Shown: positions 6,082 through 11,658 of the stretch, piece by piece
How positions within the stretch are numbered: position 1 is the stretch's first letter
Layout: every line of letters begins with the position of its first letter
Assembly: GCA_025935735.1 (NCBI GenBank)
Contig: JAICUS010000141.1
Coordinates: forward strand, 1 to 11,658
Direction of reading: 5' to 3'
Source of the DNA: Solirubrobacteraceae bacterium
GTDB taxonomy: Bacteria; Actinomycetota; Thermoleophilia; Solirubrobacterales; Solirubrobacteraceae
DNA: 11,658 bases
Notes under the pieces: generated by a model
Database searches by the model: none
Told to the model about the DNA's origin: nothing
What the model saw: only the letters and a program-made list of their open reading frames with translations
Translations under genes and position numbers: made by a program

Positions 6082-8007
6082 TCAGGCGATGCCCGGGCCG
6101 GGCGCGCCGAACAGGAAGCCCTGGGCGAGCGGGCAGCCGAGCGCGCGCAGCGCCTCCGCCTGGGCGGGCGTCTCCACACCCTCGGCCACCGCCTCCAGGC
6201 CGAGCGCGGCGGCCAGCGAGGCGATGGCGGAGACGATCGCGGTGTCGGAGACGAACGAGCGGTCGATCTTGACCGCGCGCAGCGGCAGGTCGCGCAGGTG
6301 GCCGAGCGACGAGAAGCCGGTGCCGAAGTCGTCGAGCACGATCCCCACGCCGGAGTCCGCCAGCGCGCGCAGGTTGGCCAGCGCGCCGGCCGACGCGCCC
6401 TGGACGACCGCCTCGGTGATCTCCAGCCGCAGGCGGCCGGCGGCGATGCCCGTCTCCCGCAGCGCGTCCGCCACCAGCGCCGGCAGGCCCGGCTGGGCGA
6501 GCTGGCGCCCGGAGACGTTGACCCACATCGAGCCGTCGGCCCCGGCCAGCTCGCGGCAGGCCTCGCGCAGCGCCCAGGCGCCGATCTCCACGATCAGCGC
6601 GCTCTCCTCGGCCACCGGGATGAACTCCGCCGGCGCGCTCGCGCCGCCGCCGGGGCGGTCCCAGCGCAGCAGCGCCTCGTGGCCGACCACCGCGCCGCCG
6701 TCCAGGGCCACGATCGGCTGGAACGCGAGGTGCAGCTGGCCGAGCGACAGCGCCCGCTCCAGCGCCTCCGCGGTGCGCAGCCGCTCGCGGGCGTGAAGGC
6801 GCAGCCGGCGGTCGAAGACCTCGACGCCGCCGCGGCCGTCGGCCTTCGCCCGGTAGGCCGCCGCGTCGGCCTCGGCCAGCAGCGCGTCCGGGTCGCGCCG
6901 GCCGGCGCCGCCGAGCGCGATGCCGATGCTCGCCGTCAGCCGGTGCTCGGCGCCCGCCACCTCCAGCGGCTCGCCGATCGCCTCGGTGAGCCGCTGCCCG
7001 AGCGCGATCGCCGTGTCCTCGTCGATGTCCTCGCAGACCACGACGAACTCGTCGCCGCCCAGGCGCGCCACGGTGTCCGCCGGGCGGACCGTGGCGGCCA
7101 GCCGGCGGCTCAGCGCGACCAGCACGGCGTCCCCCGCGGCGTGGCCGTAGATGTCGTTGACCCGCTTGAACGCGTCGAGGTCGACGAACAGCACGCACGC
7201 CGTGCCCTCGGCGCGGCGGGCGAGCGCGTGCACGATGCGGTCGCGGCACAGCGTGCGGTTGGCCAGCCCGGTCAGCGGGTCGTGCAGCGCCTCGTGGCGC
7301 ATCCGCTCCTCGCCCCGCATCCGGGTCAGCGCGCCGGCGAGCACGTTCGCCACCGCCCGCAGGAAGCTGTGCGCGTCGTCGTCAAGCTCGTCCGCGGGAA
7401 TGACGACCAGCTCGCCGAAGATCGCCTCGCCCGAGCGGATCTCCACCGCGAAGCGCCCGCCGCCGCCCGGCTCGCCCGCGGTGGCCATCCCCGGGATCTC
7501 CGCGCACACCGCGGGCAGCGCCCCCACGACCCGCTCGGCCGCCTCCGCCGCCAGGTCGGCCACGTCGGCGCCGGCCAGCGCGCGCTCGCCCAGCGCGGCC
7601 ACCGCCTGCTGCTGCTCGGACTGGCGGCGCAGGCGGGCGACGCGGGCGCGGCGCTCGGTGATGTCGCGCCCGATGGCCAGCAGCAGCGGGCCCTCGTCCG
7701 TCTCCACGATGCCCCAGCTCATCTCGCCCACGAACTCGCTGCCGTCCGCACGCTGCCCCTCGACGTTGGTGCTGAAGCGCAGCGGGTGCTCGGTGGCGAA
7801 GTAGAGCTCCACGTTGCGTGCGTAGCGCTCGCGCACGCGCTCGGCCCACAGCAGGCTCACCGACCGCCCGACGAGGTCGGCGGCGGGGTAGCCGAACAGC
7901 TCCTCCGCCTGGGTGTTGACGAACACGATGCGGCCGTCCGCCGCGGCGGCGACGGTGGCGTCCGGCAGCCCTTCGAGCACAGCGCGCAGGAGCGCATCGG
8001 GCGCCAT
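6082..8007 (-). CDS. PAS-GAF-like-GGDEF-EAL cyclic-di-GMP turnover protein
   Basis: This 641-residue protein lacks transmembrane segments, so it is probably cytoplasmic. Residues 5-118 form a PAS domain: DGRIVFVNTQAEELFGY, and the C-terminal IGRDITERR. Residues about 130-228 look like a short, degenerate GAF-type domain. The diguanylate cyclase domain runs from HDPLTGLANR (242-251) to about 399, with active-site GGDEF at 317-321 and the inhibitory c-di-GMP-binding RxxD (R308, D311) exactly five residues before it. The phosphodiesterase domain (about 405-641) has EALLR at 444-448, N497, E529 in LEITE, DDFGTG (559-564), K580 and E609, so metal-binding and catalytic positions look intact. It could make or degrade c-di-GMP; the PAS domain would sense a small ligand or redox state. 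The ATG at 8007 is chosen by the PAS boundary; no strong Shine-Dalgarno precedes it. Confidence 0.95.
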   Translation of the reverse strand: MAPDALLRAVLEGLPDATVAAAADGRIVFVNTQAEELFGYPAADLVGRSVSLLWAERVRERYARNVELYFATEHPLRFSTNVEGQRADGSEFVGEMSWGIVETDEGPLLLAIGRDITERRARVARLRRQSEQQQAVAALGERALAGADVADLAAEAAERVVGALPAVCAEIPGMATAGEPGGGGRFAVEIRSGEAIFGELVVIPADELDDDAHSFLRAVANVLAGALTRMRGEERMRHEALHDPLTGLANRTLCRDRIVHALARRAEGTACVLFVDLDAFKRVNDIYGHAAGDAVLVALSRRLAATVRPADTVARLGGDEFVVVCEDIDEDTAIALGQRLTEAIGEPLEVAGAEHRLTASIGIALGGAGRRDPDALLAEADAAAYRAKADGRGGVEVFDRRLRLHARERLRTAEALERALSLGQLHLAFQPIVALDGGAVVGHEALLRWDRPGGGASAPAEFIPVAEESALIVEIGAWALREACRELAGADGSMWVNVSGRQLAQPGLPALVADALRETGIAAGRLRLEITEAVVQGASAGALANLRALADSGVGIVLDDFGTGFSSLGHLRDLPLRAVKIDRSFVSDTAIVSAIASLAAALGLEAVAEGVETPAQAEALRALGCPLAQGFLFGAPGPGIA

Positions 8008-8031
8008 CCGGCCACACTAATCCGCGGTAAG

Positions 8032-8051
8032 CGGCCCGCGCAATGGGGCCG
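8032..8051. promoter_or_regulatory. Inverted repeat in the divergent gap between the c-di-GMP gene and the cupin gene
   Basis: CGGCCC (8032-8037) and GGGCCG (8046-8051) are perfect inverse complements separated by eight bases. They lie in the 71-base gap between two divergent start codons (8007 and 8079), where both promoters must sit. Clear -35/-10 boxes are not visible. The AAGGTG at 8068-8073 is the ribosome binding site of the cupin gene. Confidence 0.25.
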
Positions 8052-8078
8052 TGACCCGAGCCGCCGTAAGGTGACCGC

Positions 8079-8603
8079 ATGTCCGAAACCGAGTTCTGGC
8101 GCGACCTGAAGCCGATCACGTCGGTCTTCAAGGCCGACGCGCTGCCCGAGGTCTTCCTCGCGGACGCGGCGACCGAGGACGAGCGCTACTACGTCCCGTT
8201 CACCGACACCGTGGGCTCGCGCCCGCTGTGGATCTCGCCCACGCAGAACCGCTGGTGCGACGTGCTCTACGCCAAGGGCCCGGGGCTGGTGAACCGCCAC
8301 TACCACCCGCAGCAGGTGTTCGCCTTCACGATCTCGGGCAAGTGGGGCTACCTCGAGCACGACTGGGTCGCCACGGCCGGCGACTTCGTCTATGAGGCGC
8401 CGGGCGAGGCGCACACGCTCGTGGCCCACGAGCACGAGCAGCCGATGAAGGTGTTCTTCAACGTCACCGGGCCGCTGATCTGGCTCGACGAGCAGGGCGA
8501 GCCGGCCGGGCACTTCGACGTCTTCGACTACATCGAGCTCTGCCGGTCGCATTACGCACAGGTGGGGATCGGCCAGGAGTACGTCGAGTCGCTGTTCCGG
8601 TAG
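8079..8603 (+). CDS. Cupin of the 2,4'-dihydroxyacetophenone dioxygenase family
   Basis: This is a 174-residue single-domain cupin. Cupin motif 1 is NRHYHPQQVFAFTISGKWGYLEHDW with metal ligands H74 and H76 and a candidate fourth ligand E93; motif 2 is GDFVYEAPGEAHTLV with H112. The flanks (RYYVPFTD near 37, PLWISPTQNRWCDVLYAKGPG near 49-69, and the C-terminal VTGPLIWLDEQG and FDVFDYIELCRSHY) match 2,4'-dihydroxyacetophenone dioxygenase-like proteins. The named enzyme is an Fe(II) dioxygenase that cleaves the side chain to 4-hydroxybenzoate and formate, but the family is broad and many members are uncharacterised; no aromatic-degradation genes are nearby, so the substrate is open. AAGGTG lies five bases before the ATG. 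The gene ends 10 bases before the arabinofuranosidase start. Confidence 0.85.
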   Translation: MSETEFWRDLKPITSVFKADALPEVFLADAATEDERYYVPFTDTVGSRPLWISPTQNRWCDVLYAKGPGLVNRHYHPQQVFAFTISGKWGYLEHDWVATAGDFVYEAPGEAHTLVAHEHEQPMKVFFNVTGPLIWLDEQGEPAGHFDVFDYIELCRSHYAQVGIGQEYVESLFR

Positions 8604-8624
8604 CTTCCCGGCCATGCGGGAAGC
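8603..8624 (+). terminator. Perfect hairpin between the cupin stop and the GH51 gene, enclosing the GH51 start codon
   Basis: GCTTCCCG (8603-8610) pairs perfectly with CGGGAAGC (8617-8624) over eight base pairs. The six-base loop GCCATG contains the GH51 ATG at 8614-8616. The stem begins on the last base of the cupin TAG. It could terminate cupin transcription (no U-tract follows) or control access to the GH51 start. Confidence 0.4.
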
Positions 8625-11600
8625 CGGGCGGCGGCAGCTCCGCGTGGTCTGCGCGACGGTGCTCGCGGCGCTGGCCTGCGCCGCGCCGGCGCACGCCCAA
8701 GCGGGGGTGAGCGTCGACGCCGCGCACCCGGGCCACGCGGTCAGCCCGGAGCTGTTCGGGCAGTTCTTCGAGGAGATCAACTACGGCGGCGTCGGCGGCC
8801 TGTACGCCGAGGAGATCCGCAACCGCGCGTTCATGGACCCGGCGACGCCGGAGCGCTGGGTCGCCCCTTCGCAGATCGCCCGCGTGCCGGGGCAGTTCGG
8901 CGGCGCGGTCAAGCTCAACGGCACCAGCCCGAACCGCTACGTCGAGCTGCCGCAGGGCATCGCCGCCGGGTTGCACGACTTCACCGTCGCCGCGTGGGTG
9001 AACGTCGACACGGCCCAGCAGACGTGGGCGCGGATCTTCGACTTCGGCAACGGCACGTCGGCGTTCATGTTCCTCACCACGCACGCCGGCGACACGCACG
9101 GCCTGCGCTTCGACCTCAACGCCGGCAGCGGCTCGCAGATGATCCCGCCGATCGGCGACCCGGCGACCGTCCTGCCCACCGGCTGGCACCATGTGGCGGT
9201 CACGCTCGCTGGGACCACGGGCACGCTGTGGCTGGACGGGCGGCCGATCGGCACCAACCCGAACATGACGATCGACCCGGCCGACATGGGCGTGACGACG
9301 CAGAACTGGATCGGCCGGTCGCAGTTCGCCGCCGACCCGCTGCTCGCCGCGACCGTCGACGACTTCCAGATCTACAGCCGCGCGCTGTCGGCGGCCGAGA
9401 TCCAGGGGCTGATGACCGCGCCCGGCGCGGGCGATGTGGCCGACTACCACTTCGACGAGGGCGGCGGCCCGACCGTGGTCGACTCGTCCGGCAGCGGGAA
9501 CGACGCGACGATCCGGCTCGACACCGGCCAGTGGCAGCCCGTCGAGGACGGCGGCGGCGCCGCGACGGCGACGCTGGACGGCGGCACGCCGCTCAATGCA
9601 GCCATCACCCGGTCGCTGAAGCTGCAGATCGACGGCCTCGGCGCGGGCCAGCGGGTGGGGATGGCCAACGGCGGCTACTTCGGCATCGGCGTCGTGCCCG
9701 GCCGGACCTACAAGGCGTCGCTGTGGGCGAAGGCGAGCCCCGGGTTCACCGGGCGGCTGTCGCTGACGCTGGAGAAGGCGGACGGGTCGCAGACGCTGGC
9801 CGGCGCCACGGTCGGGCCGCTCACCAGCGAGTGGCAGCGCTACACGGCGACGCTCGCGGTCCCGCCCGGCGGGCTGCCGTCGAGCGACAACCGCTTCGTG
9901 GTGGCGGTCGACGGCCCGGCGCCTGCGGGGACCGTATGGCTCCAGGTCGTGTCGCTGTTCCCGCCGACCTACAAGGACGAGCCGAACGGCCTGCGGCCGG
10001 ACCTGGTGGAGAAGATGGCCGCCGCGCACCCGCGGTTCCTGCGCTTCCCGGGCGGCAACTACATCGAGGGCAACTACGTGCCGGGCGATCCCTGGGGCGC
10101 GCGGTTCGACTGGAAGAAGACGATCGGGCCGATCGAGCAGCGGCCCGGGCATGACAACAACACCTGGGGCTACTGGTCCGACGACGGCCTCGGGCTCTAC
10201 GAGTACCTGCGGCTGGCCGAGGACCTGCACGCCACGCCGGTGATCGGCGTGTTCGCCGGGCTGAGCATCGGCGACGGCGGGACGGCGAACGTCGTCCCGC
10301 GCGACCAGCTGGCGCCCTACGTGCAGGACGCGCTGGACGAGATCGAGTACGCCATCGGGCCGGTGACGTCGGCCTGGGGCGCCAGGCGCGCGGCCGACGG
10401 GCATCCCGCGCCGTTCCCGACGCCCTACATCGAGGTGGGCAACGAGGACTTCCTCAACGGCGGGACGGCCTCGTACAACGACTACCGCTACCCGATGTTC
10501 TATGACGCGATCAAGGCGGCCTACCCGCAGATCGAGCTGATCGCCACGACGCCGGTGACCAGCCGGCCGATGGACGTCATCGACGAGCACTACTACGACT
10601 CGCCGGCCTTCTTCGCGAGCCAGGCGAACCGCTACGACGACTACGACCGCAACGGGCCCAAGGTGTTCGTGGGCGAGTACGCCGTCACCGCGGGCGCGGG
10701 CAACCTGCCGACGGGCTACCTCGGCGGCTCGATCGGCGAGGCGGCGTTCATGACCGGCATGGAGCGCAACTCCGACGTGGTGACCATGGCGTCCTACGCG
10801 CCGCTGTTCGCCTACGTCGGGCACACGCAGTGGAACCCGGACCTGATCGGCTTCGACCAGCTGAAGTCCTACGGCTCCACCTCCTACTACGTGCAGCAGA
10901 TGTTCGCGTCCAACATCGGCGACCGCGTGCTGCCGGTGAACGTGAACGGCGCCGCCGGGCTCTACGCCTCGAGCACCGTGGACAGCGCGAGCGGGCAGGT
11001 GTTCACCAAGCTCGTCAACACGGCCGGAACCGACGCGCCGGTGACGCTGCGCTTCGCCGGGCGCACTGACGCCAGCGCCAAGATCGAGGTGCTCTCGGAC
11101 CCGGACGCGAGCGCCGGGAACACGCTGACCAGCCCGGACCGCGTGGTCCCGCGCACGAGCACGCTCACGGGCGCCGGCGGCGTGTTCACCTACACCGCGC
11201 CGGCGAACTCGCTGACCGTGGTCACGCTGCCGCCGCAGGCGAACGCGACGGGCACCGTGAGCGGCACGGTGCCGGCGACGCTGTCGCTGACGCTCGGCCC
11301 GGCGGCGAGCTTCGGCGCGTTCACGCCGGGTGTGACGCGCGACTACACGGCCTCGACGAGCGCCGACGTCGTGTCGACGGCCGGGGACGCGGCTCTGACG
11401 GTGAGCGACCCGGACACGGCCCACCCCGGGCACCTGGTCAACGGCGCGTTCGCGCTGCCGTCGCCGCTGCTGGCCGGCGGCTCGCCCCTGCCATCGGTCG
11501 TCCGCACGTGGACCGCGCCGGTGAGCCACGACCCGGTGGACGTCGAGTTCCTGCAGCACATCGACGCGCACGACCCGCTGCGCACGGGCAGCTACGCCAA

Positions 11601-11637
11601 GACGCTCACGTTCACGCTGTCGACCACCTCGCCGTAA
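8614..11637 (+). CDS. Secreted GH51 alpha-L-arabinofuranosidase with inserted LamG domain and C-terminal accessory module
   Basis: This 1007-residue exoenzyme should release terminal arabinose from arabinoxylan, arabinan or similar glycans. A Sec signal peptide ends in AHA|Q after residue 28. SPELFGQFFEEINYGGVGGLYAEEIRNRAF begins the GH51 region. Residues about 83-307 are a LamG/concanavalin-like insertion (GGAVKLNG, FTVAAWVN, GWHHVAVTL, VDDFQIYSRALSAAEI). Residues about 320-455 are a carbohydrate-binding-like sandwich. The catalytic barrel has LRFPGGNYIEG from L476, GNE with acid/base E611, H659 in HYYDS, and nucleophile E688 in VFVGEYA. The usual C-terminal sandwich ends near 878. Residues 880-1007 add a beta-rich module ending KTLTFTLSTTSP. 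No LPXTG or membrane anchor is seen. The ATG at 8614 is chosen because it gives the basic signal-peptide start; it lacks a Shine-Dalgarno sequence. Confidence 0.93.
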   Translation: MREAGRRQLRVVCATVLAALACAAPAHAQAGVSVDAAHPGHAVSPELFGQFFEEINYGGVGGLYAEEIRNRAFMDPATPERWVAPSQIARVPGQFGGAVKLNGTSPNRYVELPQGIAAGLHDFTVAAWVNVDTAQQTWARIFDFGNGTSAFMFLTTHAGDTHGLRFDLNAGSGSQMIPPIGDPATVLPTGWHHVAVTLAGTTGTLWLDGRPIGTNPNMTIDPADMGVTTQNWIGRSQFAADPLLAATVDDFQIYSRALSAAEIQGLMTAPGAGDVADYHFDEGGGPTVVDSSGSGNDATIRLDTGQWQPVEDGGGAATATLDGGTPLNAAITRSLKLQIDGLGAGQRVGMANGGYFGIGVVPGRTYKASLWAKASPGFTGRLSLTLEKADGSQTLAGATVGPLTSEWQRYTATLAVPPGGLPSSDNRFVVAVDGPAPAGTVWLQVVSLFPPTYKDEPNGLRPDLVEKMAAAHPRFLRFPGGNYIEGNYVPGDPWGARFDWKKTIGPIEQRPGHDNNTWGYWSDDGLGLYEYLRLAEDLHATPVIGVFAGLSIGDGGTANVVPRDQLAPYVQDALDEIEYAIGPVTSAWGARRAADGHPAPFPTPYIEVGNEDFLNGGTASYNDYRYPMFYDAIKAAYPQIELIATTPVTSRPMDVIDEHYYDSPAFFASQANRYDDYDRNGPKVFVGEYAVTAGAGNLPTGYLGGSIGEAAFMTGMERNSDVVTMASYAPLFAYVGHTQWNPDLIGFDQLKSYGSTSYYVQQMFASNIGDRVLPVNVNGAAGLYASSTVDSASGQVFTKLVNTAGTDAPVTLRFAGRTDASAKIEVLSDPDASAGNTLTSPDRVVPRTSTLTGAGGVFTYTAPANSLTVVTLPPQANATGTVSGTVPATLSLTLGPAASFGAFTPGVTRDYTASTSADVVSTAGDAALTVSDPDTAHPGHLVNGAFALPSPLLAGGSPLPSVVRTWTAPVSHDPVDVEFLQHIDAHDPLRTGSYAKTLTFTLSTTSP

Positions 11638-11647
11638 GGGCGAGGTG
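11625..11647 (+). terminator. Perfect hairpin terminator at the end of the GH51 gene
   Basis: CACCTCGCC (11625-11633) pairs with GGCGAGGTG (11639-11647) in nine consecutive base pairs. The five-base loop GTAAG contains the TAA stop codon (11635-11637). No U-tract follows within the 11 bases left in the window. It has the same compact style as the hairpin after the cupin gene. Confidence 0.6.
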
Positions 11648-11658
11648 CCCGCCGTACC

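Noticed and set aside
6298..8109. A 603-codon open frame on the plus strand opposite the PAS-GGDEF-EAL gene
   Set aside because: Composition is typical antisense shadow (R, A, G, Q rich) and the minus strand shows intact catalytic motifs.
8614..8700. Possible Tat signal (RRQLR) on the arabinofuranosidase
   Set aside because: The residues around RR do not match the Tat consensus well and the hydrophobic core with AHA cleavage fits Sec.
8464..11571. A 1035-codon open frame on the minus strand opposite the GH51 gene
   Set aside because: Its translation is a low-complexity run of R, A, G, V and H with no domain, as expected for the antisense of GC-rich coding DNA; the plus strand encodes a full GH51 enzyme with a signal peptide.
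1..11658. CRISPR array, tRNA/rRNA, transposase, integrase or attachment site
   Set aside because: No regularly spaced repeats, cloverleaf sequences or mobile-element protein motifs were seen on either strand; gene style is uniform across the window.

Overview
The window is dense, very GC-rich bacterial DNA with many GTG starts. GC preference at third codon positions, the domain types and a 77-residue orphan protein style all point to a high-GC actinobacterium, most likely the Thermoleophilia/Solirubrobacterales lineage (Conexibacter, Solirubrobacter, Baekduia and relatives). That placement is an inference from gene style, not from a marker gene. Nearly every base is coding; the longest gene-free stretch is about 140 bases. 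I see no tRNA, rRNA, CRISPR array, insertion sequence or phage gene.

Layout. Bases 2-577 (+) hold the end of a TetR-family regulator cut by the window edge. It converges on, and overlaps by 38 bases, a three-gene minus-strand operon running larB (3168-2488), larC (2491-1337), larE (1340-540). Both junctions are 4-base GTGA overlaps. These three enzymes make the nickel-pincer nucleotide (NPN) cofactor of lactate racemase and other LarA-family enzymes: LarB carboxylates and hydrolyses nicotinic acid adenine dinucleotide, LarE adds the two sulfurs, LarC inserts nickel. No larA is in the window. LarE carries three cysteines (a CxxC plus the conserved PCLASR cysteine), the pattern associated with the iron-sulfur-cluster type rather than the self-sacrificing single-cysteine type.

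Diverging from larB on the plus strand, after a 138-base gap holding a near-perfect palindrome, are a 77-residue orphan protein (3307-3540) and an M14-type succinylglutamate desuccinylase/aspartoacylase-like zinc hydrolase (3552-4445). Converging on them is a minus-strand pair, again joined by a GTGA overlap: a secreted four-cysteine protein with a basic C-terminus (5605-4934) and a small single-pass membrane protein (4937-4449). A TTGACA box lies upstream. Then come a small orphan (5994-5722, minus) and a PAS-GAF-like-GGDEF-EAL cyclic-di-GMP protein (8007-6082, minus) with both catalytic signatures intact, followed by a hairpin terminator.

Divergent from the signalling protein on the plus strand are a cupin of the 2,4'-dihydroxyacetophenone dioxygenase family (8079-8603) and, 10 bases later, a secreted 1007-residue GH51 alpha-L-arabinofuranosidase (8614-11637). 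The arabinofuranosidase has a LamG domain inserted in its N-terminal region that looks circularly permuted, and a C-terminal add-on module. Its start and stop codons each sit in the loop of a perfect hairpin.

No wholly new multi-gene system is evident. The best candidates for novelty are the permuted LamG insertion, the three-cysteine LarE in an operon without larA, and the uncharacterised secreted/membrane protein pair.
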